Below are positions 45,451 through 53,713 of a DNA stretch of 64,000 nucleotides, piece by piece. Source of the DNA: an uncultured Marinobacter sp. (GTDB lineage Bacteria; Pseudomonadota; Gammaproteobacteria; Pseudomonadales; Oleiphilaceae); the NCBI RefSeq assembly GCF_947259545.1, contig NZ_CAMYMK010000009.1, positions 248,001-312,000 on the forward strand, in the 5' to 3' direction. A model generated the notes under the pieces. That model did not search any database. It saw nothing but the letters and a program-made list of their open reading frames with translations, and was not told where the DNA came from. The position numbers were made by a program, and so were the translations under genes. Every line of letters starts with the position of its first letter. The first letter of the stretch is position 1.

Positions 45451-46557
45451 TCAGTTGCAAAAGTCGGTGTCCTTGAGTTTCGGGCGGTTGCACAGGGCTT
45501 CAGTGGCCAGTTGCACGTCCGCCACATAATACAGCGAGGCCAGTCCGAACCGGTCCCTGCCCAGGTTATGGAAGATCATGCCGAACGCGATATCCCCTGC
45601 TGTGTAACTGTCATGGTGTTGGGCGAAATAGGCCGCCGGTCTTGCCAGGCTGTCATCGTCCAGCAGTGTCCCTACGCGGTTGGCGCCACCGTGGTAGGCC
45701 TGTACCAGCAACAGGGTGAACAGGCGATCCTGCTTGGCTTTTGGCAGGTGGCCAAAGCGTTCTTCGAATGCCGGCCGCAGATTGCTTGCGTTCTGGTTGA
45801 TCAGGCGCAGGGCACAATCAATCTGCGCCAGTCTATGCCAGTAGTTTGCGGGCCGGATCCTGCAATCTTTCAGGGCTGCCGGCGACAGCTGCAGAATACC
45901 GCGGGCATTGGCAGCGGAGTGCGCGCGCTGTTGACCACCACTTTCAATCAGCAACTGGCCACCAAGATAGCGGATCAGATCCCTGGGCAGGCTGATTCTC
46001 TGTTGCTGTTTGCGAGTGTCGTACACATACAGCAAGGCGTTGTGAAGGGATTGCGGGGCGTCAGCGGAGGCGAAGCTGAGGTCATCCCAGGCGCCCCAGA
46101 CCCGGTCGGCGGGCAGGTTCCCGAGATACCGTGCCATGGCTTCGTCGAGATTGACGTGGGGCTGATCGCAGGCCAGGGCAAAGGGATAGCCTGTTGTACC
46201 CTCGCTGCCTTCTGCCCAGGTATCGGCACGCCCCTCAGCGACCAGCCGGGCACGGGTGTCATTGAGTCGCCGCTGGGTTTCTTCACGGTTGTCGCCATCG
46301 TTCATGTAGCCGAGGAACTGCCCGCGCATGTTGTACAGGATGTGTCGCTCGCTGTCGGAACAGTAACCGGATTCCTTCAGCACCCAGCGCCGGATGGTGA
46401 CAATGTTGTCGTAGACGCCCTGACTGACCCAATAGGGAGAGTTTCGAATGATGTCTGTCCAGTCATCAACCGACTCCGCCCCCCTGGCAATGGATGCCAG
46501 AAATATCAGCGGGACAAACAGGGCAGCCAGAAGGCGACTCTTGAGTCTTGTCGTCAT
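45451..46557 (-). CDS. Periplasmic lytic transglycosylase-like protein
   Basis: A 368-residue secreted protein (signal peptide LLAALFVPLIFLASIARGAES) with an SLT-type core: LLIESGGQQRAHSAANARGILQLSPAALKDC around residue 205. The glutamate of ESGG is the expected catalytic residue, and the GILQL block follows as in family 1 enzymes. It should cleave peptidoglycan glycan strands. The roughly 190-residue N-terminal domain has no name that I can give. It is divergent from the amidase gene. Confidence 0.82.
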   Translation of the reverse strand: MTTRLKSRLLAALFVPLIFLASIARGAESVDDWTDIIRNSPYWVSQGVYDNIVTIRRWVLKESGYCSDSERHILYNMRGQFLGYMNDGDNREETQRRLNDTRARLVAEGRADTWAEGSEGTTGYPFALACDQPHVNLDEAMARYLGNLPADRVWGAWDDLSFASADAPQSLHNALLYVYDTRKQQQRISLPRDLIRYLGGQLLIESGGQQRAHSAANARGILQLSPAALKDCRIRPANYWHRLAQIDCALRLINQNASNLRPAFEERFGHLPKAKQDRLFTLLLVQAYHGGANRVGTLLDDDSLARPAAYFAQHHDSYTAGDIAFGMIFHNLGRDRFGLASLYYVADVQLATEALCNRPKLKDTDFCN

Positions 46558-46609
46558 AAGCGTTATACCCGTGACTCGTCAGATATCAGAATAACAAATG
46601 GAAGCAACG

Positions 46610-48100
46610 ATGAAGCAATCCGAATACCAAAAATACGATGCCGTGGCTCTGGCCGATCTGATTCGACGGGGAGACGTCTCTTCCCGTGAGGTCTGTGAGG
46701 CTGCGATAGAACGAGCGGATCAGGTCAATGGCAGCCTCAATGCCATTTGTTTCCCACAGTTTTCCCAAGCGCTGGAGCAGCCCTACAACAAGGAGGCGCC
46801 TTTTGCCGGCGTGCCCCTGCTGTTAAAGGATCTGGCCCAGGAGCAGGAAGGCCAGCCGTGCACCTATGGCAGCCGCGGGTTCAAAAACAATATTGCCCCG
46901 AGGGATTCGGAATTCGTACGCCGTGCCCGTGAGGGAGGTTTGTTGTTCCTGGGACGCACGGCCACCCCGGAGTTTGGTCTGAAAGCGGTGACAGAATCCA
47001 CCCTGTGGGGGCCATCCCGTAATCCCTGGGACACCGGCCTGACGCCCGGTGGTTCCAGCGGCGGATCCGGTGCCGCGGTTGCCGCAGGTATTGTGCCCAT
47101 GGCCGGCGCTAATGACGGCGGAGGCTCTATTCGTATCCCGGCAGCCTATAACGGATTGTTCGGGCTCAAACCTTCCCGCGGCCGTATTTCTTCCGGACCG
47201 TTTGCGGGGGAGGCCTGGACCGGCGCTTCCTCGGACCATGTGGTCACCCGCACCGTCCGGGACAGTGCAGCCATGTTGGATGTGCTGGCCGGACCAGCGA
47301 GCGGTGATCCGTTCGTGATTCCGCCTCCGCCGGAACCCTACGCGGATCTGATGCGCCGCGCGCCGGACAAACTCCGCATTGGCGTTTTTACGTCGTCACC
47401 CTATCAGACCGAAGTGGCGCCGGAATGTGTGGAAGCGGTCGAGGAAACAGCGCGCATGCTGGAAAACCTCGGCCACCACGTGGAATATGCCCGCCCCGAC
47501 TTCGATGGCATGGCATTGGCCCGCTGTTACCTGGGGCTGTATTTTGGCGAAGTGTCGGTACTGATGGAAAAGGCGAAAACGGAGTTTGGTGCCAGTGAGG
47601 ATGATTTCGAGCTGGATACCCGGTTGATTGGCATGTTGGGTCGTACACTGCCATTGCCGGAGTACGTCAGTCGACGACAGCAATGGAACGACTTTTCCCG
47701 CGCTTTGGGGGCCTATTTTGGTCAATTCGATCTGTACCTGTGCCCGGCCACTGGTCAACTACCGGCAAAAATCGGGGAGCTGGACACACCGTCGCACCTG
47801 CAATTCGCCGCCAAACTGATGCTGGCGCTGAAGGCCGGAAAACTGGTGCACAAGAGTGGCCAGGTCGATCAGATGGCGCTGGAAAACCTCGCCCGTACGC
47901 CCTTCACCCAGCTGGCCAACCTGACCGGAACCCCGGCGATGTCGGTGCCCTTGCACTGGACGTCGGCTGGTCTGCCGGTCGGTGTTCAGTTCGGGGGAGC
48001 CCATGGCAGCGAGGGGGTGCTGTTGCAACTGGCGGCCCAGCTGGAGGAAGCCAATCCCTGGTTCTCCCAATACGAGCGGCTGGAGGAAGGGATCAACTGA
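46610..48100 (+). CDS. Amidase (amidase-signature family)
   Basis: A 496-residue enzyme with the Ser-cisSer-Lys catalytic triad of the amidase-signature family: lysine in VPLLLKDLAQ (near residue 75), cis-serine in GGSSGGSGAAVAAG and nucleophile serine in DGGGSIRIPAAYNGLFGLKPSRGR (about 150-185). It hydrolyses an amide bond of a small substrate; it is too distant from GatA context to be the tRNA enzyme, and no gatB/gatC is adjacent. The ATG at 46610 has GGAAG 5-6 bases before it. Confidence 0.92.
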   Translation: MKQSEYQKYDAVALADLIRRGDVSSREVCEAAIERADQVNGSLNAICFPQFSQALEQPYNKEAPFAGVPLLLKDLAQEQEGQPCTYGSRGFKNNIAPRDSEFVRRAREGGLLFLGRTATPEFGLKAVTESTLWGPSRNPWDTGLTPGGSSGGSGAAVAAGIVPMAGANDGGGSIRIPAAYNGLFGLKPSRGRISSGPFAGEAWTGASSDHVVTRTVRDSAAMLDVLAGPASGDPFVIPPPPEPYADLMRRAPDKLRIGVFTSSPYQTEVAPECVEAVEETARMLENLGHHVEYARPDFDGMALARCYLGLYFGEVSVLMEKAKTEFGASEDDFELDTRLIGMLGRTLPLPEYVSRRQQWNDFSRALGAYFGQFDLYLCPATGQLPAKIGELDTPSHLQFAAKLMLALKAGKLVHKSGQVDQMALENLARTPFTQLANLTGTPAMSVPLHWTSAGLPVGVQFGGAHGSEGVLLQLAAQLEEANPWFSQYERLEEGIN

Positions 48101-48196
48101 AATCCTTAGCCGGCGGGCAGGGTTGATTTTCCGGATTGTGATCCGACATAGCCAACTCCACGTTTATCTTTATAGGCGGAACAGGCTATGCTGTAA

Positions 48197-48222
48197 GTCA
48201 GGAAGGCCTCAGTCTTCCTGAC
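48197..48222 (+). other. Stem-loop in the leader of the 202-residue gene
   Basis: A perfect 9-bp stem (48197-48205 with 48214-48222) with an 8-base loop, 33 bases before the start. No T run follows, so it is more likely a leader structure than a terminator. Nothing else is evident in this 155-base gap. Confidence 0.45.
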
Positions 48223-48255
48223 AGACCCTGATGGCATCGAGGAGGCGAGCGTATT

Positions 48256-48864
48256 ATGAACCAACCGATGGCAATCGACGAACTGGTATCTGTAGCACAG
48301 GCCGAGGCCATGGGGGAGCTTGATGCCCCGATGATGGCCATCGTTCTGTCCAGCGAACAAAGCTACGACTTGCCCATCAATTCCCTTGAAACCGATGCCG
48401 ATAAGGCCCGCTGGGGGTTGATCCTCCGCGCTGCCCGCGAGCATGTGGAAGCGGATGCCGTGGCGGTACTCTATCCCGCCTGGACCACCATTCGCCATAA
48501 AAAGCCGGAGAACGAGGCTGCGGACGCAGCCGAGGCAAAGACGGAAGAGGAGGCCGACCCGTCAGACCCCATCGATACGCTGTTCGTGCAGCTACACACC
48601 CGGGACCACGTCTACTGGCGGGGGTTTGAGCAGATCCGGGATCCCAAGCACCAACGTATCATTGGTTTCCGCCGCATCAAGGCGCTGTCTACGGACTACA
48701 AACGGGATGAAGCGCCTTCTGTGACGGCGTGGTTGAGCACTTTGTTCGAGCCATTGCCGGACGAAGGCGAAGAAACCGAAGTGGACCGCGAACTGGCGGA
48801 TCTGCTGGAAGAGCCGGAAGTGAGCGCGGCACTCTACCCCAGGCAGATGCGCGCCCTGCACTGA
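48256..48864 (+). CDS. Hypothetical soluble protein
   Basis: A 202-residue acidic protein that I do not recognise. It contains an Ala/Glu/Asp-rich low-complexity linker (about residues 90-112, AADAAEAKTEEEADPSDP) between two ordered halves. The first (VLSSEQSYDLPINSLETDADKARWGLILRAAREHVEADAVAVLYPAW) and second (LFVQLHTRDHVYWRGFEQIRDPKHQRIIGFRRIKALSTDY) look like one split alpha/beta domain. There is no signal peptide or membrane helix. It has its own terminator, so it is a single gene. Confidence 0.75.
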   Translation: MNQPMAIDELVSVAQAEAMGELDAPMMAIVLSSEQSYDLPINSLETDADKARWGLILRAAREHVEADAVAVLYPAWTTIRHKKPENEAADAAEAKTEEEADPSDPIDTLFVQLHTRDHVYWRGFEQIRDPKHQRIIGFRRIKALSTDYKRDEAPSVTAWLSTLFEPLPDEGEETEVDRELADLLEEPEVSAALYPRQMRALH

Positions 48865-48892
48865 GTCATGCTGAACAATACAGGTAATGGTG

Positions 48893-48927
48893 AACGCCCG
48901 ACGACAGTGATGCCGCCGGGCGTTTTT
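48893..48927 (+). terminator. Intrinsic terminator after the 202-residue gene
   Basis: AACGCCCG (48893-48900) pairs with CGGGCGTT (48917-48924), followed by T residues to 48927. It may serve both strands, as the convergent HupE-like gene ends 11 bases further on. Confidence 0.75.
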
Positions 48928-48937
48928 GCAATGGCTG

Positions 48938-50077
48938 CTAGATGGCCGTTGCGCGCTCAGCCACCCAGTACAGGCTCAGGGCACCCGCCATCAGCAGCAT
49001 CGCGGGTACCGCGGCGCGCTCGTAGATCCGGAACCGCCCGCACAGGTACAGCAGCGGGAACAGAACCACCAGCAGTACCAGTTGACCCAGCTCCACGCCC
49101 AGGTTGAAACCAGCCAGAGCGACGACGGTCTGTGACACTCCGGACGTCAGATTCCCCAGCACACTGGCGAAACCGAAGCCGTGAATCAGCCCGAACCCGA
49201 ACGCCAGTTTCCAGGTCTTGCGGCCGAGGATCGGCCAGAATACGTTCAGCGCAGCAACGGCGATGGACAGGGCAATGACCGTTTCCACCCAGGCAATGGG
49301 CAGTGTCACGATCTCCAGCGCCGCCAGCGCCAGGGTAAAGGAGTGAGCTACGGTAAAGGCGGTGACAACGCCAACCAGCTCAAGCAGGCGGGGTTTCAGA
49401 TCGTGGCCCCGGCCCGAATGCTTTCCAGACCGGCGGGTTTTCAACGGCAGGGTGGCTGGCAGCATCAGCACCAGCAGGAACAGGATATGGTCGAGGCCGA
49501 TCAACAGGTGGATGATGCCCTCAGAGAGGAAAGTGCCGAACAGTTTCAGACTGTTGCCGAGCGTGGTCGCGCTGTTGATCAGTGTCAATGTCTGGTCATC
49601 GGGCGCCAGCACACTCAGACGTTCGCCCTGGCTGTCGGTGACACTGACGAGCGCGCGGTGCAGGGGGTCCTGCTCAAACAGCAGAGAGTATTTGAGGGAC
49701 TCCGGTGCGAGGCTGTCCGGGCATGCAACCTGGTAGAGCCCGGCGGCGTATGGGCCGTCACTGTGGCGGGACAGCCCCCATTGCCTGCCGGTCAACTGAC
49801 AGATACCGCTGGTGTTGCTGAGTGTCACGCCCTGATCAACCAGACGGGTGATGGCCTCCCGTCCTGTGCGGACTTCCGCGCCGGTGAGCTGCCCGTCACC
49901 ATTGCTGTCCAGGGGCAACACCAGGGCAAGATCCCTCAGGGCCAGGTCAATGCGGATCTGCGACTTGGTCTGGTCCACATAAATGAAACTGTCACTGGCC
50001 TTGTGGGCCCATACTGGCAGCGCGAAGACCAGGAGCGCGGTAAAGACGGAAGTGAGTCGAAGCAACGCAGCCATCAT
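48938..50077 (-). CDS. HupE/UreJ family membrane protein with N-terminal periplasmic domain
   Basis: A 379-residue protein: a signal peptide (LLRLTSVFTALLVFALPVWA), a periplasmic domain of about 160 residues with an EF-hand-like calcium loop (DSNGDGQLTGAEV near residue 58), then about seven membrane helices. The latter carry the HupE/UreJ histidines (GIIHLLIGLDHILFLLVLM, AHSFTLALAAL, GLIHGFGFASVLGNL). HupE/UreJ proteins are linked to nickel or cobalt uptake, but this two-domain form is not shown to be so. It overlaps the TPR gene stop by 4 bp and is the last gene of the DUF4331 operon. Confidence 0.85.
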   Translation of the reverse strand: MMAALLRLTSVFTALLVFALPVWAHKASDSFIYVDQTKSQIRIDLALRDLALVLPLDSNGDGQLTGAEVRTGREAITRLVDQGVTLSNTSGICQLTGRQWGLSRHSDGPYAAGLYQVACPDSLAPESLKYSLLFEQDPLHRALVSVTDSQGERLSVLAPDDQTLTLINSATTLGNSLKLFGTFLSEGIIHLLIGLDHILFLLVLMLPATLPLKTRRSGKHSGRGHDLKPRLLELVGVVTAFTVAHSFTLALAALEIVTLPIAWVETVIALSIAVAALNVFWPILGRKTWKLAFGFGLIHGFGFASVLGNLTSGVSQTVVALAGFNLGVELGQLVLLVVLFPLLYLCGRFRIYERAAVPAMLLMAGALSLYWVAERATAI

Positions 50078-51318
50078 GAGCGCACCTCCGGATAGCGGGC
50101 ATCGCGCTGGTCATGCTGGTCCAGCCAGGACCTGACGTCGGCCTGTACCGAGTCGTTACCGGCTGACTGTGCCGCGCGGAGCAGTAGTCGGGTGTCCAGG
50201 GGTTCACGCTGGTCCTGCCAGTTGGCCAGGGCGTGGGTCAGGGCGGTGTCGGCCTCGCCTTCAATGTCCAGGGCGTAACGCGCGAGATCCCGCTGATGCA
50301 GCAGGGTGCCGCGCCAGCGGGCTTCGCTAAAGCGTTCTTCCAGCTTGGCGGAAAGTCGGCCGGCGTCCGTATGGTTGTGGCGCTTCATCGCAATGGCGCG
50401 GAGCACCGCGAGGGAGTCGACCTGTTCGTAAGTCTCGGTCAACTTGATCACAGCCTCGTTTTCCCCTCGTTCCAGCAGCCAGTCAGCCAGCTGCGCTCGC
50501 GTGTAGAGGTCGTCTGGCGCGAGGGTGAGCACCTGGCGCCAGTGTTGTTCGGCTTCGGGTCTGCCAAGTTGTGCGGCAATGTCGGCCAGGGTGCCAAGGG
50601 CCCAGGTCTGGCTGGTGCTGTCGCTGGCGGGTGATCGGCGGGTCAGCGCGAGCAGGGATTGGTAAGCTGTTTGTGCCTTGCCGGTTCGCGCTTCCACCTG
50701 GGCCAGGCAGCTTGCTGCAATCAGGCCGGGAAACTCGTTCGCCAATTGCTGGCAGTGGGAATGCGCGGACTTGTAGTGACCCTGCACCAGTTCCAGGTTT
50801 GCCAGAGTCAGCCTGGCCTGGCTGGAGAGCCGTTGGTTAATATTTGGTGTATTGATAACAGCGGTCAGTTCTTCACGGGCAGGCTCAAAACGGTGAAGGC
50901 TCTGGTTGAGTGTGGCGCGAAGGATCCTGAGCCGGTCTGTCATCCTGTTCTCAGGCCAGCGCTCGAATAATGCCTGGGCATAACCAAGGTAACGTGGATC
51001 CCCCTGAGAACGTGCCTGAACCAGATATTTCTGGGCCCGTTCCGCAAGTGCCGGGGCGGTTTCCGGGAGTGTATCGGGTGCGATTGCCTCGGAGGGCAAT
51101 GAAATCAGAACTTCCTGGTCGTCAAACTCTGTTTCAATCGCAGCGGGGGCTGCCAGTGCCGTTTCCAGGGTCAGTGCTGTGACCAGCGCGACGATGGAAA
51201 AAGCCCTGCGCCGAAGCGCAGGGTTCAGGGCCGTCAGCCAAGGGTCGGAGTCAGACTGACGGCGGAGCCCGCAGGATTCAAAACAGGTCGTCGTATGCCT
51301 GTTCGTTGTCCTTGTCAT
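50074..51318 (-). CDS. Secreted tetratricopeptide-repeat protein
   Basis: A 414-residue protein with TPR-like helical repeats over most of its length (for example LTLANLELVQGHYKSAHSHCQQLANEFPGL and ALGTLADIAAQLGRPEAEQHWRQVLTLAPDDLYTRAQLADWLLERGE). A hydrophobic signal-like segment (FSIVALVTALTLETALAAPAA) lies at about residues 40-62. The only in-frame start near it is ATG 51318, which overlaps the lipoprotein gene by 41 bp and leaves a long basic N-terminus. The start is therefore uncertain. A hairpin-plus-T-run lies inside the first codons. TPRs suggest a scaffold for the DUF4331/HupE partners. Confidence 0.75.
   Translation of the reverse strand: MTRTTNRHTTTCFESCGLRRQSDSDPWLTALNPALRRRAFSIVALVTALTLETALAAPAAIETEFDDQEVLISLPSEAIAPDTLPETAPALAERAQKYLVQARSQGDPRYLGYAQALFERWPENRMTDRLRILRATLNQSLHRFEPAREELTAVINTPNINQRLSSQARLTLANLELVQGHYKSAHSHCQQLANEFPGLIAASCLAQVEARTGKAQTAYQSLLALTRRSPASDSTSQTWALGTLADIAAQLGRPEAEQHWRQVLTLAPDDLYTRAQLADWLLERGENEAVIKLTETYEQVDSLAVLRAIAMKRHNHTDAGRLSAKLEERFSEARWRGTLLHQRDLARYALDIEGEADTALTHALANWQDQREPLDTRLLLRAAQSAGNDSVQADVRSWLDQHDQRDARYPEVRS
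51197..51223 (-). terminator. Terminator-like hairpin at the start of the TPR gene
   Basis: On the minus strand a perfect 8-bp GC stem closed by a TTCG loop (51223-51204) and followed by CTTTTT. It lies 55 bases after the lipoprotein stop. If the TPR gene starts at 51318, the hairpin is within its coding region, so it may end part of the transcripts or be masked by translating ribosomes. Confidence 0.6.
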
Positions 51319-51502
51319 TGAAACTGAACTCCAGGTTGTTGATGGCAACCGCGTTGCGGTCATTGTCTGTCTGATTGATCTCACCCTTCACGAAGGTGGT
51401 AAAATCAACCGGCAGACCTAATCCCTGGCCATTGCCGGAGCCACCGAAGCAGCCCGCCAGTGAAAGTACTGCAACCAGGGTGATACCTATTCGAAGTATC
51501 AT
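51278..51502 (-). CDS. Small lipoprotein
   Basis: A 74-residue protein with a lipoprotein signal: ITLVAVLSLAGC, the lipobox LAGC with Cys at about residue 18. The short mature part (NGQGLGLPVDFTTFVKGEINQTDNDRNAVAINNLEFSFNDKDNEQAYDDLF) is rich in Asn and Asp. The start at 51502 follows GGGAGG. It lies 13 bases after the DUF4331 gene and before the TPR gene. The function is unknown; its position makes it part of the DUF4331 operon. Confidence 0.8.
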   Translation of the reverse strand: MILRIGITLVAVLSLAGCFGGSGNGQGLGLPVDFTTFVKGEINQTDNDRNAVAINNLEFSFNDKDNEQAYDDLF

Positions 51503-51515
51503 CGCTTTCCCTCCC

Positions 51516-52976
51516 TTAAAGGTCATTAGGTGAACCGGCAATCGGAGTAGCCAGGTATGGGAAGGTGGTCCTCAACTCCGCCGGGTTGAGCTGTACACCG
51601 TCGGTGTACTCCAGGTCACCATCGGGAGCGTCAGCGGGATCTGCCAGCACACCCATGGCGACGCGAAGCGAGATGTCGACGGTATCGTCAACCGGACGAC
51701 GGCCGTTGGGGAAACCTGCATTATCCCCACCGAGGACGCCCAGGTCGTTCTGAGAGGCGGGTGCCGTGGTGGCGATGCTCGGGTTCAGCCGCAACATTTC
51801 TGACGCGGTGACACCGTCGGGACCGTTCAGGTCCGGTACACCGGTCAGGAACGCGGTGATCAGGTCGTTCCGCGGGAAGTTGTTGGGAGCGGTCACACCA
51901 AAGAGGATCTCCACCAACTCGGGCAGTGTCGGGTTGGTAACATAGGTCAGGAACTGGCCATCATCCTTGGGTTCGCTGGCGTTAAAGCCATCCTTGTCCT
52001 TCAGGCCAATAACGACTTCGTTGACCAGAGGCATGCCCAGCCGCGAGACCTGCGCATAGGCGCCGCCTTCCACGGTCGCACCCTTGCCGTTGGCAGTCGG
52101 TGCCGGATTGATGACGCGGGCCTGACGTACGCTGGCGGTAGTCCAGCCGCCAATAACCGGGTCACCCGAGGCGGTCTGCGCACTGCCGGTCAGACAGGTG
52201 GTAGGAACTTCCAGCGCAAAGGAAGTGGTGTTCTTGTCCGCCAGGTCACCTGCGCCTTCCCCGTTCCGTGGGCCGAGCGGGTTGGTGTTTACCAGGTCGA
52301 AAATCTCACCCAGGTTCACCGCAAACGCTTCTTTGCGCTGACCCACGAATACCCGGCCTTCGTTACCGCATCCGGGAATCGCAATGTCAAAGATGTGCTG
52401 GTTGGCGTAGGCCTCGTAGTCACCGAAGGATTTTCCGCCGATGTTATCCAGTGGCTTGGCGAACGTTTCCGTACCGGTGGTCGCGTTGGTGGCCACCTGG
52501 CGTGTGCCGGAGCGGCGGTCGCCACGGATAACGGTGACGGTGTACTCCTGTCGCATCTGCACGTTGGCATTATCGGTGGCGTCGCCAATGTTCTTCAGCG
52601 GCACGGAGACCATTTCTCCGCCGACGGGCAGCTGGATATCGTTCAAGACATCCTGCATCTGGAACTGGAAGGTGATGTCTTCCTGGGCGTTGCCAGAGTT
52701 ATCGATATGAATCTCGTAGATGGCGTCCTCGTCCAGGTCGAAGTAGTTGGGACCGCCATACGCGTCCTGAAGCGGCAAGTAGTTGGCGATCAGGGTGACA
52801 AAGTTTTCCCGACCGCTTTCGTAGCTTCGGAACATGTAAAAGTCGGTGCCATCAACCTTGGGAACTTCGGTGATGAACGGCGCCTCGCGGTGACTGGAGG
52901 CAGAGGCTGTGCCTGCTGTCAGACAGATGCCGGCAATCGCGAGAGCGAGGCCGGAGCGTTTAATTACTGTGTTCAT
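51516..52976 (-). CDS. DUF4331 family secreted protein
   Basis: A 486-residue exported protein (signal peptide GLALAIAGICLTAGTASA) beginning its mature part with SSHREAPFITEVPKVDGTDFYMFRSYE, the hallmark of DUF4331. The family's HREAP segment near the N-terminus and blocks such as YFDLDEDAIYEIHIDNSGN and LNPAELRTTFPYLATPIAGSPND are seen. DUF4331 has no established function. The start at 52976 has GAGGAAAG before it. It is the first gene of a four-gene operon divergent from an ECF sigma factor and its anti-sigma factor, which makes it the probable main target of that sigma. Confidence 0.88.
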   Translation of the reverse strand: MNTVIKRSGLALAIAGICLTAGTASASSHREAPFITEVPKVDGTDFYMFRSYESGRENFVTLIANYLPLQDAYGGPNYFDLDEDAIYEIHIDNSGNAQEDITFQFQMQDVLNDIQLPVGGEMVSVPLKNIGDATDNANVQMRQEYTVTVIRGDRRSGTRQVATNATTGTETFAKPLDNIGGKSFGDYEAYANQHIFDIAIPGCGNEGRVFVGQRKEAFAVNLGEIFDLVNTNPLGPRNGEGAGDLADKNTTSFALEVPTTCLTGSAQTASGDPVIGGWTTASVRQARVINPAPTANGKGATVEGGAYAQVSRLGMPLVNEVVIGLKDKDGFNASEPKDDGQFLTYVTNPTLPELVEILFGVTAPNNFPRNDLITAFLTGVPDLNGPDGVTASEMLRLNPSIATTAPASQNDLGVLGGDNAGFPNGRRPVDDTVDISLRVAMGVLADPADAPDGDLEYTDGVQLNPAELRTTFPYLATPIAGSPNDL

Positions 52977-53013
52977 TCCGCTTTCCTCATCTATTGTTAG
53001 TGTTGCATACGGA

Positions 53014-53042
53014 GAAACGGCATGACTTTGAAAAAAGATGCA
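53014..53042 (-). promoter_or_regulatory. Candidate ECF promoter of the DUF4331 operon
   Basis: On the minus strand TGCATC (53042-53037), 17 bases, then CGTTTC (53019-53014). The same TGCATC-N17-CGT arrangement precedes the divergent sigma gene. The -35 CATC core recalls the SigK-type consensus (CCATCC). This is a two-example inference. Confidence 0.45.
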
Positions 53043-53086
53043 GGTCGTTAACAAAAAAATGTTGAATGGGTGTAACAGGGTGACGG

Positions 53087-53115
53087 TGCATCCCGAACGG
53101 CCCAGAGAACGTAGT
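53087..53115 (+). promoter_or_regulatory. Candidate autoregulatory ECF promoter of the sigma gene
   Basis: TGCATC (53087-53092, followed by C so as to read CATCC), 17 bases, then CGTAGT (53110-53115). It mirrors the pattern before the DUF4331 gene and predicts a start about 33 bases before the sigma gene. Confidence 0.45.
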
Positions 53116-53155
53116 AAGCAAAAGGCCAGAGGAAGAAAAAGGTGCGAAGATCACA

Positions 53156-53713
53156 ATGATAAATACAGAGATAGAACAGGCAGAATTGATGACGTTGCTG
53201 CTGGCTGTTGCCCGCAGTGATCGTCGGGCGTTCGAGAGGCTGTATGAAAAGATCGCGGCCAGAATGTTCGGCCTGTGCTACAAGCTGGCGGGTCAGCAGG
53301 AACTGGCTGAGGAAGCCTTGCAGGATGCGTTTGTGCAGATCTGGCATCACGCCGGGGAATATCACAGCGATCGGGGAACCCCGTTGAGCTGGATGTTGAC
53401 CATTGCCCGGTATCGGACGCTGGATCTGATGAGGGCCAGGACTGTGCGCAGAACCGCCGGAGACGAGCACCTTGAGCACGTGGAGGATCCTCGCAGCGGT
53501 CCTCTGGACCATTCATTGCGACGTGCTGGTGCCGAGCAGTTGACGGGCTGTCTTGATGAACTCAGCGATGTCCAGCGAGACAGTATCCTGTTGTCCTACT
53601 ACCGGGGGTTCACCCATGACGAACTGGCTCAGGCGCTGAGTTCGCCCATCGGTACGGTCAAAAGCTGGATCCGCCGCGGATTGATGGCCTTGAAGAGGTG
53701 CCTGGAACGATGA
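53156..53713 (+). CDS. ECF RNA polymerase sigma factor (SigK-like)
   Basis: A 185-residue ECF sigma factor: region 2 (LYEKIAARMFGLCYKLAGQQELAEEALQDAFVQIWHHAGEYHSDRGTPLSWMLTIARYRTLDLMR) and region 4 (LSDVQRDSILLSYYRGFTHDELAQALSSPIGTVKSWIRRGLMALKRCL). The RGTPLSWMLTIARYRTLDLMR stretch is like SigK/ECF19-type factors. Its stop overlaps the anti-sigma ATG (ATGA), so the two are made in fixed ratio. It should recognise its own promoter and that of the DUF4331 operon. Confidence 0.92.
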   Translation: MINTEIEQAELMTLLLAVARSDRRAFERLYEKIAARMFGLCYKLAGQQELAEEALQDAFVQIWHHAGEYHSDRGTPLSWMLTIARYRTLDLMRARTVRRTAGDEHLEHVEDPRSGPLDHSLRRAGAEQLTGCLDELSDVQRDSILLSYYRGFTHDELAQALSSPIGTVKSWIRRGLMALKRCLER

